Shown: positions 24,428 through 35,200, counted from the stretch's first letter. The stretch is DNA of 64,000 nt from CAZHTF01 sp964535305 (GCA_964535305.1 CAZHTF010000001.1:62001-126000), one strand, 5' to 3'. A program made the numbers and translations. The notes: generated by a model not told the origin, from the sequence alone.

Positions 24428-26877
24428 GCGACACCGTACTCAGCACGCAAGCCGTCTACGACGAGTCGAAAGTGCAAGTGCTCGAAGACACCGAGCACGT
24501 CCGCAAGCGGCCCGGCATGTACATCGGCGACACCGGGCTCTATGGCCTGCATCACCTGGTCTACGAAGTCGTCGACAACGCCATCGACGAGGCCATGGCT
24601 GGCGTCTGCAAGAACATCGGCGTGATCATCCGTGCCGATGGCAGCATCAGCGTGGAGGATGACGGCCGCGGCTTTCCCGTGGGCATCAAGGAGGAATTCG
24701 GCCTCTCCGCGATGGAGCTGTGCCTCACCAAGCTGGGCGCCGGCGCGAAATTCGAACGCGACTCGTACAAGGTCTCCGGCGGGCTGCACGGCGTGGGCGT
24801 CAGCGTGGTGAACTTCCTCTCCGAGCGGATGGAGGTCAACACCTGCCGCGACGGCCAGCTCTGGACCATCGGTTTTGTGCGCGGCAAGACAGCCCGACCG
24901 CTGGAAATGATCGGCAATGCGCCGCGGAGCGGCACGCGCGTCGAGTTCAAGCCCGACGGCACCATCTTTCCAGAGATCGACTTTCATTACGACATTCTCT
25001 CGCGCCGCCTGCGCGAGCTGGCGTACCTGAATTCCGGCCTGACCATCACGCTGACGGACGAACGGGCCGACAAGCACGAAGTCTTCTGTTTCGAGCGCGG
25101 GCTGGCCCAGTTCGTGCAGCATCTGAACGAAGGCAAGGAAAGCCTGCACAACACCGTCAGCTTCCGCCGCGAGGACGCGGCCCAGCGGCTGATCTGCGAG
25201 GTGGCGTTTCAGTACAACGATTCGTACAGCGAGACGATGCTCTCGTTCGTCAACAACATCAACACCAAGGAAGGCGGCACGCACCTTTCGGGCTTTCGCG
25301 CGGCGCTGACCCGCGCGGTGAACAACTACGCCCGCAAGAACAACCTGATCAAGCCCAACGATCCGCCGCCGCAGGGCGAAGATATCCGCGAGGGACTGAC
25401 TGCGATCATCTCGGTGATGGTGCCGGAGCCGCAGTTTGAAGGTCAGACCAAGACCAAGCTGGGCAACAGCGAGGTGGGCACGTTCGTCGAGTCCGCCGTG
25501 AACGAGCTTTTGGGCAACTACCTCGAGGAGCATCCGCCCGAGGCCAAGCGCATCGTGGGCAAGGCGGTGCAGGCGGCCCTGGCGCGCGAGGCCGCCCGCA
25601 AGGCCCGCGAGACGGCCCGCAAGTCCGCCATGTCCGGCGCGGGCATGTCGCGCAAGCTGGTGGATTGCTCGAGCCGCGACGTGGCCTCGACCGAGCTCTA
25701 TATCGTCGAAGGCGATTCGGCGGCCGGCTCGGCCAAGGGCTATCGCGACGCCAAGACCCAGGCGATCCTGCCGATCCGCGGCAAGATCTTGAATGTCGAG
25801 AAAGCCCGGCTGCACAAAGTGCTTAGCCATGAGGAGATCCTTGAGATCATCAAAGCGCTCGGCACCGGCATCGGCCCGGAAGACTTTGACGCAAGCAAGC
25901 TGCGCTACGGGCGGATCATCCTGATGACCGACGCCGACGTAGACGGCTCACACATTCGCACGCTGCTGCTGACGTTCTTCTTCCGGCAGATGCGGGCCCT
26001 GATTGAGCGTGGCGCGATCTACATCGCCCAGCCGCCGCTGTATCAGCTCAAGAAGGGCAAGAAAATCGAGTACCTGCTGGACGATGGTTCGCTGAATCGC
26101 CGCCTGGCCAGCCTGGGCCTGGAGGGCAGCGCCCTGCAAATTCGCCGCGAAGGCCTGCCGCCCGAGGTGCTGGATCAGCCACAACTCAGCGAGTTGCTGC
26201 GGCTGGTCGAGGAGATCGAACGGCAGGCGAAAATCCTCTCGCGCCGCGGCATCGATTTTCGCCGATTCGTGGAAGACAACTACGCCAACGGCGAGTTGCC
26301 GGCGTATCGCGTGCAGCTTGGCCAGGACGATCGCTTCTTCAGCAGCGACGAGGAAGTCGAGGCGTTCCGCCGCGAGCAGGCCGCAACCGGCGTGCTGGTC
26401 AACAAGACCGAACTGGGCGAAGCGCGCGTCCTCGCGCAATTGCTGGCCGAGCTGGCTGATTTCCACTGCTCGGCCGACGACCTGTTCCTAAGCCGCGAGG
26501 AGCAAGTCACCGGCGAGATGAGCCAAGCCACGTTCGTCGTCGTCAACAGCGGCGGCGACGGCGAGCCGGTCGAGCTGGACAATCTGACGCAACTTCCGAG
26601 CGCGGTGCGCGCGATCGGTGGCCGCGGCTGGGGGACCAAGCGCTTCAAGGGTTTGGGCGAAATGAACAAGGAGGAGCTCTGGAGCACCACCATGGACCCG
26701 GCCAACCGCGTGATGCGAAAGGTAGTTGTGGGCGAAACCGCCGCGGACCCGGAGCAGGCCGACTTGGATGCACACGAGGCAGATCGCATTTTCAGCATCC
26801 TGATGGGCGAAGACGTCGAGAGCCGCCGCGAGTTCATCGACCAGAACGCGATCCACGTGAAAAACCTGGACATTTGA
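24424..26877 (+). CDS. gyrB: DNA gyrase subunit B
   Basis: ATPase subunit of DNA gyrase. The 817-residue protein has the GHKL ATP site (VDNAIDEAMAG, DDGRGFPVGI, GGLHGVGVSVVN), a Lys-containing transducer loop, and the TOPRIM domain with EGDSAAG near residue 429 and the metal-binding DADVDG at 503. An insertion of about 170 residues between TOPRIM and the C-terminal tail is the Gram-negative-type insert. The start at 24424 is fixed by ATGA coupling to the DciA-like gene; an open frame extends upstream but is not real. Confidence 0.97.
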   Translation: MSDTVLSTQAVYDESKVQVLEDTEHVRKRPGMYIGDTGLYGLHHLVYEVVDNAIDEAMAGVCKNIGVIIRADGSISVEDDGRGFPVGIKEEFGLSAMELCLTKLGAGAKFERDSYKVSGGLHGVGVSVVNFLSERMEVNTCRDGQLWTIGFVRGKTARPLEMIGNAPRSGTRVEFKPDGTIFPEIDFHYDILSRRLRELAYLNSGLTITLTDERADKHEVFCFERGLAQFVQHLNEGKESLHNTVSFRREDAAQRLICEVAFQYNDSYSETMLSFVNNINTKEGGTHLSGFRAALTRAVNNYARKNNLIKPNDPPPQGEDIREGLTAIISVMVPEPQFEGQTKTKLGNSEVGTFVESAVNELLGNYLEEHPPEAKRIVGKAVQAALAREAARKARETARKSAMSGAGMSRKLVDCSSRDVASTELYIVEGDSAAGSAKGYRDAKTQAILPIRGKILNVEKARLHKVLSHEEILEIIKALGTGIGPEDFDASKLRYGRIILMTDADVDGSHIRTLLLTFFFRQMRALIERGAIYIAQPPLYQLKKGKKIEYLLDDGSLNRRLASLGLEGSALQIRREGLPPEVLDQPQLSELLRLVEEIERQAKILSRRGIDFRRFVEDNYANGELPAYRVQLGQDDRFFSSDEEVEAFRREQAATGVLVNKTELGEARVLAQLLAELADFHCSADDLFLSREEQVTGEMSQATFVVVNSGGDGEPVELDNLTQLPSAVRAIGGRGWGTKRFKGLGEMNKEELWSTTMDPANRVMRKVVVGETAADPEQADLDAHEADRIFSILMGEDVESRREFIDQNAIHVKNLDI

Positions 26878-26948
26878 GCCGCGCCTGCGTTCGCGGACAG
26901 CGAAGCGGGCCCTCGATCTGGCGGGCCGCCGCCTCGGAGTACTCTGCG

Positions 26949-27125
26949 ATGGGCAAACTGATCCGCTTGATCGTGGTGTTGGCGCTGGTCGCCGCGGTGG
27001 CGTACTTCGCGCTCGACCAACTGGCCGACCCGGAAGCGGCCGGTGACCTGCCCGCGGCCCGCGAGGTGGACAAGCCGCGGCTCGAGGAGAAGCACGGCTT
27101 CACATCTCAGGGTTTGGGCGGGTAA
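26949..27125 (+). CDS. Small single-membrane-segment protein
   Basis: A 58-residue protein with one N-terminal transmembrane helix (LIRLIVVLALVAAVAYFAL) and a short acidic/basic tail (REVDKPRLEEKHGF). CGGAG lies 12 bases upstream of the ATG. It is 71 bases after gyrB. I do not recognise the family, and the call as a gene rests on the hydrophobic segment and ribosome site only. Confidence 0.5.
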   Translation: MGKLIRLIVVLALVAAVAYFALDQLADPEAAGDLPAAREVDKPRLEEKHGFTSQGLGG

Positions 27126-27175
27126 GGATCCGCGCCGTGTCGCGCACGCGGCGAACCGCAGCCGGGCGTCGCGCT

Positions 27176-27895
27176 CTACTGCGCTCGAGAACGCGGCTTG
27201 ACCTGAGAAAATACGAACAGCAACTCGCGGGCGATTTGCCGGCAACGCTCATCGTACTTTGACGCTTCCTGCGGCGTGTTGTCGAAGGCTTTCGGGTCTT
27301 CGAACGGGATCGCGATCCGCTCGCTCGCGCCCGGCACGCTCGGGCAGGCGCCGTCCGCCTCGCTACAGACCATCACGGCGCAGAAGTTCTTGCGCGGATT
27401 GGGCGAGCCGGCATAGGTCTTCGAGAAGCAGGTCAGCGGCGGCGCCTGCTGGCTGTAACGCACGTGATAGATCGGGTTTTCGTCGCGCGTCGTGCGCTCA
27501 ATCAGGAACCCGGCCCGCCGCGCGGCCTCGACCGCGCGCGGGTTGAAAGCGGTCGCCTCGGTTCCACCCGAATATGCCTCGAACTCCCGCACGCCGACGC
27601 GAGCGGCGGCGACCTGTGCCCAGAGCTGCGAGAGGTGGCTGCGGCGCGAGTTGTGCGTGCAGACAAAGGTCAGCCGCACGGGCTGGTCGCGGTCGACGCA
27701 CTCCTGCACGTAGCGCGCCAGCGGGGCGAGCTGCGCCCGGCGTTCCGCTGGGATCTGGTCAAACTCGAGCAGCCGCTGCTGCACGTACTGCTCAAGTGAA
27801 GCTTCTAGCCGCACCGGGGTGCTCTCCTGTGCCGTCGCGGCGGCGACAAGCAGGCAGGCCGTCGCGAGCGCTGGCAAACGGGCGATTGATCGCAC
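27176..27895 (-). CDS. Exported ArsC-like arsenate reductase / low-molecular-weight phosphatase
   Basis: Residues 1-22 form a signal peptide, an unusual place for this family. The phosphate loop is C79-THNSR-R85-S, the CX5R signature. VMVCSEADGACP supplies Cys177 and Cys184, matching the Cys82 and Cys89 of the Staphylococcus thioredoxin-linked ArsC, so the full redox triad is present. The fold continues with FEDPKAFDNTP. The reaction would be arsenate to arsenite, or phosphotyrosine hydrolysis, but in the periplasm. A 40-residue helical segment precedes the catalytic domain. It is 68 bases downstream of an exported thioredoxin gene on the same strand. Confidence 0.8.
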   Translation of the reverse strand: MRSIARLPALATACLLVAAATAQESTPVRLEASLEQYVQQRLLEFDQIPAERRAQLAPLARYVQECVDRDQPVRLTFVCTHNSRRSHLSQLWAQVAAARVGVREFEAYSGGTEATAFNPRAVEAARRAGFLIERTTRDENPIYHVRYSQQAPPLTCFSKTYAGSPNPRKNFCAVMVCSEADGACPSVPGASERIAIPFEDPKAFDNTPQEASKYDERCRQIARELLFVFSQVKPRSRAQ

Positions 27896-27963
27896 GGGTT
27901 GACCTCGATAGATGCCGCGCCAATCGGCCCGAGCGGGCCGAAACCGACAAAAGCTTACTTTCG

Positions 27964-29109
27964 CTACTTCTTGTTGGCAACCGCTTCGAACTCGGCCAAC
28001 CGTGCGTTGAGCTCCTTGAGTGCGCCTTCGTCCGCGCCTTCGGCTTGCGCAAGCTCGATCGCAATTTTCTGCAGCGCGACCGCCTGGGCCGCCTCGTTGT
28101 TCTTGAAGTGCGCCAGCGCCAGGACATACGTCGTTGAGGCGTCATTTTTCTGCAGCTCCGCGGCCTTCTTGGCCAGCTCGAGCGCCAGGCCCAGATCGCG
28201 CTGTTCGACCGCGGGATGGTCCATAATCAACCAGGCGGCGTTGCAGAGCGCGGTGGGCTCTTTGCCGTAATACTTCTCCACCGCTTCGCGTAGGAACTTG
28301 TAAGCCGCGTCGTACTGCTTGGTGCTCGTCAGCAGCACCTGGAAGCGGGTCATAGCGAGCCGCGACGCGAGAACCGGATGTTGTGCCGCCAGCGTGTCGA
28401 GCCCCGTCAGCACTTCTTCGTGCTTGCCGTCCCGCATCAGCGGACCGAATTGCTCGAGCTGCGGCTGGGCCGCCCGCAGCGCCTTTTCGATGGCGCGCTG
28501 CTCCTTGAAGGCGCGCGTCTGGGCGGCCAGGTCAAACTTGTCGTCGACGATCTGAGCGAGCACCTTGTCGAGCGCGCTGGGCGAGCCGATCCAGGCAATG
28601 CGCCCGCTCTTGTCAACGACGAATGAGCAGGGGATCGCGTTCTGGCCGGCAGCCCGCATGTAGGCATCGCTGGTAGCGCGGCCCTGGTCCCAGGCGATTG
28701 CATAGCCGAGTGCGTCGCCCTTCTCCTCGACCAGTTTCTCCACGGCTTGCAGCGTGTTCCGGCGGTCCTCACTGGTGAGGCCGATCACCACCAACCCCTT
28801 GTCCCTGTAGCGCTTTTGCAACTCGGTCAGATGCGGCATGGCGCTGATGCACGGGCCGCACCAGCTCGCCCAGAATTCGACCACATAGACCTTGCCGCGC
28901 TCGTACGCCTGCACCGGCTGACCCTTGATCCACTCGGCCACCTTCAGCGGTGGGGCGGCATCGCCGACGCAGAGTTCGGCGCCGGCCGGCACCGTCGCAG
29001 GCGCGCCGCTCTGTGTTGTAGCCGGCGCGGCGGGCGGCGCAGTTTGGGCGGCGCTGCCGGCCACAAGCGCGAGAATCGTGACGAGCGTGCAAATGCTGAC
29101 GCGAGGCAT
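27964..29109 (-). CDS. Exported TlpA-like thioredoxin with helical repeat tail
   Basis: A 381-residue protein with a signal peptide (MPRVSICTLVTILALVAGSAA) and a thioredoxin-fold domain with the redox pair in WCGPC (83-87). GKVYVVEFWASWCGP and the cis-Pro region IPCSFVVDKSGRI follow the TlpA/ResA pattern. The remaining half is alpha-helical with TPR-like pairs (ALCNAAWLIMDHPAVEQRDL, TTYVLALAHFKNNEAAQAV). TlpA-like proteins reduce disulfides outside the cytoplasm. The ATG at 29109 is chosen because it starts the signal peptide; the open frame continues 85 codons upstream as noise. Confidence 0.87.
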   Translation of the reverse strand: MPRVSICTLVTILALVAGSAAQTAPPAAPATTQSGAPATVPAGAELCVGDAAPPLKVAEWIKGQPVQAYERGKVYVVEFWASWCGPCISAMPHLTELQKRYRDKGLVVIGLTSEDRRNTLQAVEKLVEEKGDALGYAIAWDQGRATSDAYMRAAGQNAIPCSFVVDKSGRIAWIGSPSALDKVLAQIVDDKFDLAAQTRAFKEQRAIEKALRAAQPQLEQFGPLMRDGKHEEVLTGLDTLAAQHPVLASRLAMTRFQVLLTSTKQYDAAYKFLREAVEKYYGKEPTALCNAAWLIMDHPAVEQRDLGLALELAKKAAELQKNDASTTYVLALAHFKNNEAAQAVALQKIAIELAQAEGADEGALKELNARLAEFEAVANKK

Positions 29110-29282
29110 GCGTGTTCCTGTCTTTGTCGTGAGGGACCGTCCTTGGCCCGGAAATTCGCGACCAGGACGGCCACGCGGCGGCTGCGTCGCGAGCGAACCG
29201 CGGGATTGTAGCAGCCCCGAGCAGCCGCGAAACCGCCGGCCCATTCGCCAAATCCTGGCGCGCTCGTAGAATCGCCGGCGAA

Positions 29283-30737
29283 ATGCACCGTCCGTCGTCG
29301 TACGCTCGACCGCGAAGCGCCGCGCCCTGCTGGCTCCGCGCGCTGGCCTGCGTCGGTTTCGCACTGCTTTTTCTCTTTCTGGCGGCGCAGGGGCTACGCT
29401 CGATTCACCTGCAATTCCCGGACTTCGAGTACTTCTACAAAGCCGGGCGCTGGCTGCTGGACAACGGCGGACTGGATCGCGGCGTCGACCGGCTGACCGA
29501 CGGACGCATCATCCAGCGCGGCAGCATCGAATGGTATCTGCCGTTCGTCACGCGGCTGATGACCTGCGTCGCGTGGCTGCCGTTCGAGCACGCCGGCTAC
29601 GTCTGGCTGACACTGAATCTGCTGGCCGCGATCTCGATCGTGCGCATGACCGGGCGGCATCTGGTCAGTCAGCCGCCGCGCGACTGGCCCATCTCGCAGT
29701 TCGGCCCGTTTTTCGTGCTGATCGTCTTCTGGGCCTGGGAGTTTCGGCTGAACCAGATCGACACGCTGACGCTTTGGCTGCTGCTGAGCAGCTTTGTGTT
29801 ATACCAGCGGAAGCGGCTGTGGCTGAGCGGTTTCTGGCTGGGTTTGGCGGCGCTGGTCAAGCTCACGCCGCTGCTGGTGGTTCTGTGGTTTGCACAGAAG
29901 CGCGAGTGGCGCGTCTTGTGTGTGGCGCTCCTGACCGCGCTGCTCGCAGGACCGGTCTCGGACGGGATCGTCTTCGGCCCGCGCGTAGCGCTCGAGGTGC
30001 ATCGCGCTTGGTTTCGACAAGCGCTGCAAAGCTCGCATCGCGGGCTGATTCTCGATCAACGCGAGATGGACTGGCGCAACCAGGGCATGGGGGCAGTCGC
30101 CAGCCGCTGGCTGCACGACACCAACTGGAACACGCGCTTCGACAACGACCCGCGCGCTCCGGATCGGCGCGAAGTGCGCACGCTCAACGTCGCCAACCTG
30201 CCGCGACCAATCGTCGCTTGGCTGGTCAGCGGCATCGCCGCCATCAGCCTGCTGGCGCTGCTGTGGATCGCGCGGCGACCGGCGCGGCGCATGAGCGCCT
30301 GGGCGCTGCGACTGGAGTGGGCGCTCTTCGTGCTGGCGATGCTATGGTTCATGCCGGTGATGCGTCGCTACCACCTGATCTGGATGTTCCCCGCGATTTC
30401 GCTGCTGGGCGCCGCCGTGCACTTCATCGGCCCAACGCGACGCTGGTCTTGGCTTACCTGCGGCGTGTTCGCGCTGGTCGGAGCGGCGCAGATCGCGCTG
30501 CTGCTGAAGACCTTCACACAGGACAATATCGTCGAAGCGACCGGCGTGTTCCTGGCGGTCGTACCGCTGGTTGCGGCGGCGCTGATCGGGCTGCTCTTCA
30601 TGCTCGGGCGGGATTCGCGGCTGCTGCCGGACGACGGTCCGCTGGCCGAAGGCAGTCCTGCCGAAGCCGCGCCTGGCGCAACTGCGGCGCATGGCGCTTC
30701 GGTCGCGCCGCAGGCGGTGCTGGTTGATCGTGGCTGA
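29283..30737 (+). CDS. GT87-like polytopic membrane glycosyltransferase (first of a pair)
   Basis: A 484-residue protein with many hydrophobic segments (for example ALACVGFALLFLFLAAQGL and LSGFWLGLAALVKLTPLLVV). The first loop has the acidic FPDFEYFYKAGRWLL and the WYLPFVTRLM/WLPFEHAGY pattern of GT87 (DUF2029) polyprenyl-phosphate-mannose transferases. It would use a lipid-linked sugar at the membrane. It overlaps the next gene, also GT87-like. Confidence 0.78.
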   Translation: MHRPSSYARPRSAAPCWLRALACVGFALLFLFLAAQGLRSIHLQFPDFEYFYKAGRWLLDNGGLDRGVDRLTDGRIIQRGSIEWYLPFVTRLMTCVAWLPFEHAGYVWLTLNLLAAISIVRMTGRHLVSQPPRDWPISQFGPFFVLIVFWAWEFRLNQIDTLTLWLLLSSFVLYQRKRLWLSGFWLGLAALVKLTPLLVVLWFAQKREWRVLCVALLTALLAGPVSDGIVFGPRVALEVHRAWFRQALQSSHRGLILDQREMDWRNQGMGAVASRWLHDTNWNTRFDNDPRAPDRREVRTLNVANLPRPIVAWLVSGIAAISLLALLWIARRPARRMSAWALRLEWALFVLAMLWFMPVMRRYHLIWMFPAISLLGAAVHFIGPTRRWSWLTCGVFALVGAAQIALLLKTFTQDNIVEATGVFLAVVPLVAAALIGLLFMLGRDSRLLPDDGPLAEGSPAEAAPGATAAHGASVAPQAVLVDRG

Positions 30738-32079
30738 CGCGCCGCCGACCCGCGCGCCGCGCACGCGCCCGTCGGCTGACGCGCGCGTATTGGCCCTGAT
30801 GACGCTGACGCTCGCGGCGCTTGGCGCGGTATCGCTCACGCGCGCACTGCAGTTCCGCTATGACTTTCACCACTTCTATCTCGACGCGGAATACGTCTGG
30901 CGGCACGCCGAACTGAATCCGCAGATCGAGCACAACGACGCGGAGCAGCGGCGGCAACTGCCTTTTTATCTGCCGGGCATCGCGGTGCTGCTAGCGCCGC
31001 TGGCGATGGGCGGCCGCGTACCGGCGGCGGTTGTGTGGACGCTAGGTCAGATCGGCGCCGCCGGCGTGTGCCTGTGGCTGGCTTACCGCGCGTGCGAACC
31101 GGAGCAGGACCGCGAGCAGGCCTGGCGGCGCTGGGTTTTGGTTTGGCTGCTGAGTCTGGCGCCACTCTACGAAGCTGCGAGATTCAATCAACTAAGCTTC
31201 CTGGTCCTGGCGCTGGTCTGGGGCGGAGCGCGCTGGATCTCTCACGCGGATGCCAGAACGCGCCACACAGAGATGAGCCGACGCGACGCCGACGTTCGTC
31301 GTTTACACGACCGAAATTCGCTCGTGGGCGGGGCGCTGATCGGCGTGGCGGCGGGTGTAAAGCTGCTGCCCGCAATCCTGCTACCCTGGCTACTCCTGCG
31401 CCGACCGAGAGCCGCGATCGCCATGCTGCTTGCCGCCGCGCTCGTCGCGGTCGGACCGAGCCTGCTGGCCTTTGGGCCGCAGCGAACGCTGACATACCTG
31501 ACGCAGTGGGCCGAGCACAACCTGGGCGCCGCCCGCGGCATGCTCGACCCCGCGTTGCGCGAACATTTTATCGATCACCGCAATCAGAGCCTGGGCGACG
31601 TGCTGGCGCGGCTGACCGCTGAGGATCACCCCTATCGCGTTCCGTGGCAGCCGCTGACATGGTCCGACGATGTACGCCGCCGCGTGGTGCTCGGGGCGCA
31701 GATCGCGCTGTTGGCGGGCTTGATTGGCGTCACGGTCTACAGCGGGACCGGCGGCTCCGCACATGCGTTCACGCTCTTCGCGTTGTGGTGCCTGGCGATG
31801 CTGCTGTTTTCGCCGCTGCTGCGGCAGTACTACCTGATCTGGGCCATGCCGGCACTGGTGGCATTGGTGCGACACCAGCGCGGTGCAAGAATGCTTGCGA
31901 GAATCGCGGTGTTGCTATGGGTCGCCGGGCTGGCCGCGTGGTTATCGGAGACGGCGCGCGCCAGCGGCGTGCACCTGTGGATCCTGTTGGCGCTGGCAGC
32001 GGTGCTGTTCATCTTTCTTGCGATCGGCGGGCGCGCGGCGGCTACGCGCGGCGCGCTCGACGGCCCGTCGCGTAACTAG
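30730..32079 (+). CDS. GT87-like polytopic membrane glycosyltransferase (second of a pair)
   Basis: About 449 residues and a paralogue of its upstream neighbour: YDFHHFYLDAEYVWRH, LPFYLPGIAVLLAPL and GVAAGVKLLPAILLPWLLL mirror the GT87 plan. Ten or more hydrophobic segments are visible. The start is uncertain: GTG 30730 overlaps the preceding stop by 8 bases, ATG 30691 would add 13 residues; neither has a strong ribosome site. The tight overlap indicates one transcript and a joint job in lipid-linked glycan or surface-polymer mannosylation. Confidence 0.75.
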   Translation: MADAPPTRAPRTRPSADARVLALMTLTLAALGAVSLTRALQFRYDFHHFYLDAEYVWRHAELNPQIEHNDAEQRRQLPFYLPGIAVLLAPLAMGGRVPAAVVWTLGQIGAAGVCLWLAYRACEPEQDREQAWRRWVLVWLLSLAPLYEAARFNQLSFLVLALVWGGARWISHADARTRHTEMSRRDADVRRLHDRNSLVGGALIGVAAGVKLLPAILLPWLLLRRPRAAIAMLLAAALVAVGPSLLAFGPQRTLTYLTQWAEHNLGAARGMLDPALREHFIDHRNQSLGDVLARLTAEDHPYRVPWQPLTWSDDVRRRVVLGAQIALLAGLIGVTVYSGTGGSAHAFTLFALWCLAMLLFSPLLRQYYLIWAMPALVALVRHQRGARMLARIAVLLWVAGLAAWLSETARASGVHLWILLALAAVLFIFLAIGGRAAATRGALDGPSRN

Positions 32080-32213
32080 CGCCTGCGCCGACAACTTATT
32101 CGTTGACTCGCGTTGGCGAACCCGGATAGATTCACCTGAATTGGGGAGGTAGTCCTCATTCACGAAGCTCGCGAGGTACCCGTACTTTTTCTCCCATTTT
32201 CGGAGACAGGCAC

Positions 32214-35200
32214 ATGAACTCTCGCCTCATCAAGCTCGCGCTGGGAGCAATCCTAGCCGGCGCGAGCGCGGCGCTCGCCGCGGACCGCATTCAGGCAACA
32301 TCCCCGGACGGAAGCTGGTTCACGATCGATTCATTGCCGGCGGCAATAGAGGCGGGCGACGCCTGGGTTCGCCCGGCCAAGTTCCAGGCCATCAAGGCCA
32401 ATTGGGCGGCGCTGCGTTCGGTGCTGGGCGCGCTGCCGCACGAAGACGTCACGCCCGTGCAGCAGAGCACCGCGGTGGTCTGGCTGCCGATGCCGGATGG
32501 CTCATTCGCGCGGTTCGCCGTGGTCGAGTCGCCGATTCTGCACCCGCAACTGGGCGCGCAATATCCCGAGATTCGCACGTACCTGGGCCAGGGCCTGGAT
32601 GACCCGGCTGCGACTGTCCGCTTCGACTCGACCCTGCACGGTTTCCACGCCCAGATTCTCGGGTCCGCTGGCGCGGTGTACATCGACCCGGTCACCACCG
32701 GCGACCTGGACTATTACGCCAGCTACTACAAGCGCGACTACGCCAAGAACAGGCCGCATTTCAATTGCGGCACGCACGAGAACGACGTGGAGATCGAACC
32801 GCTGGCCACGCGCGGCGGCGGCGCAGCCCGCACCGGCGCAACACGGCGCACCTACCGTATCGCAGTCGCCGCGACCGCCGAATACAGCGCCGGCAACGGC
32901 AATTCGGTTGGCACGGTGCTCTCGGCGATCACGACGTCGATCAACCGCATCACGGGCATTTACGAGACTGACCTGGCGGTGCGGCTGCAGATCGTGCCGT
33001 CCAACAGCGCGATCATCTTCCTGAATAACCCGATGGTGCCGGACCCGTACAACTCGCCGGAGAACGGAAGCGCAACCAACACGACCAACCAGTTTGTGCT
33101 GGATACGACCATCGGCTCGGCCAACTACGACATTGGACATGTGTTTCACCGCACGTCGCTGGGCGCTAACGGCATCGCCGGCGCGATCGGCAACGTCTGC
33201 CGCACGGGCGAGAAGGCCAAGGGCTACAGCGCCGGCACGACGACCACGGGCGATCCGTTCAATGTTGATCTGGTGGCGCACGAGATGGGGCACCAGTTCG
33301 GCGCGCGACACAACTTCAACAACTGCTTTGGCGGACCGGGTGACAACCCGATCTACGCAGTCGAGCCCGGCTCGGGCACGACGATCATGTCGTACGCCGG
33401 CATCTGCTCGGGGAACAATGTGCAGTCCAACTCGGACCCGATGCTGGCCTGGATCAACATCGATCAGATGAACGCGTACATTGACCTGGGCGGCGCCTGC
33501 TTCGTCGGCTCGACGACCGGCAACTCGGCCCCGGTGGTGGCGGATGGCGGAACCCACGTAATCCCGGCGGGCACGCCTTTCGCGCTGACCGCCAACGCAA
33601 CCGACCCGGACAACGACCAGCTCACGTATTCGTGGGAGCAGTCCAATCGTGGCGGACCGCCGAACCCGTTGCCGATCATCGACAACGGCGTGTCTCCGAT
33701 TTTCCGTTCGTTCCGTCCGGCCAGCAGCCCGGTGCGCGTCTTCCCGCGCTTGTCGGCGATTCAGGCCGGTCAGTCATCCTCGGTCGGTGAGATCCTGCCA
33801 ACAACCGCGCGGACGCTGACGTTTCGCTGTGTGGTGCGCGACAACCGCGCCGGCAGCGGCGGCGTGGAGCACACCGATGCAACTGTGACCGTGATCAACA
33901 GCGCCGGGCCGTTCAGCGTGACCGCGCCGAACACGGCCGGATCGTTTTCCGGAGCGCTGAACGTAACCTGGAATGTTGCCGGCACCAATGTCCCGCCGGT
34001 GAACACCGCGTTCGTGAAAATCTCGCTCTCAACCGACGGCGGCGTCACGTTCCCGACGGTACTGGCGGAAAGCACGCCCAACGATGGCGCGCATTCCGTC
34101 GTGCTGCCGAACGTCTCGACTACGCAGGCGCGCATCAAGGTCGAGGCGACCAACAGCATCTACTTTGACATGTCGAACGCGAATTTCACCATCGCGGCTT
34201 CGCCGATCGCATCGTTTGTCTCCAACAATATCAACACGGTCAGCGACAACACCGGCAACGGAAATCGCAACGGCGCGATCGACCCCGGTGAGAGCGCCAT
34301 CAATCTAACGCTCGGCGTGCGGAACATCGGCACCGGGACGGCCACCAGCGTCGTGGGCAATCTCAGTTCCCTAACGCCGACGGTTTCGGTCGTCACCGGC
34401 CAGGCCTCATACCCGGATCTCGGTTCCACCGCCGAAGCCGGCAACCTGACGCCCTACGTGATTTCGGTCGCTGCGGACCATCCGTGCGGTCAGCCGATCA
34501 CGCTGCGGCTCCAGGTGACCAATGCGCAGGTGGGTCCGAGCGCGTTTGACGTGACGCTCGACACGGGCCAGGGCACCGCGCCGACGCTGATCGCCTACAA
34601 CGGCGCGCCGGTCGCCATTCCGGATAATGGCACCGCCGTCGATATTCCGCTGGTGGTGAGCGGCACTGGCACGATCACGGACCTGAACTTCGCGTTCGAC
34701 GGTGCAAATTGCTCCGCCGCGGACGACGCGCCCACTGTCGGCCTGCAGCACACCTGGGTTGGCGACCTGGTCGTGACGCTGATCAGCCCGCAGGGCACGC
34801 AGGTGACGCTGATGAACCGGCCGGGGCCGGCGCCGTTCGGCAGCGACGGCAACCATTTCTGCAACACGCTGCTGGATGACGAAGGCGGCCACCCGCTGAT
34901 TCAGAGCATCCGCTTCGACGACCAGCCGCACTCGGGCAGCTACACGCCGCACTCGCCGCTGTCGGCGTTTGACGGTGAGGGCGTCGGGGGCACCTGGATT
35001 CTGCGGATTCGCGACGTTGCCGCGCAGGACAGTGGCACGCTGCGCGCCTTCTCGCTGCGGATCACGACGCCGCGGACCTGCCAGCCGCCTTCCACCAATC
35101 AGCCCTGCCCCGGCGACCTGACCGGCGACCGCGTGGTCAATGAGTCGGATCTGGGCGTGCTGCTGCAGTCGTGGCAGAGCGGACCGGGCGGCGATCTGAA

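Noticed and set aside
24124..25830. A 568-codon minus-strand frame opposite gyrB
   Set aside because: Antisense to conserved gyrB and no family resemblance. Rejected as noise.
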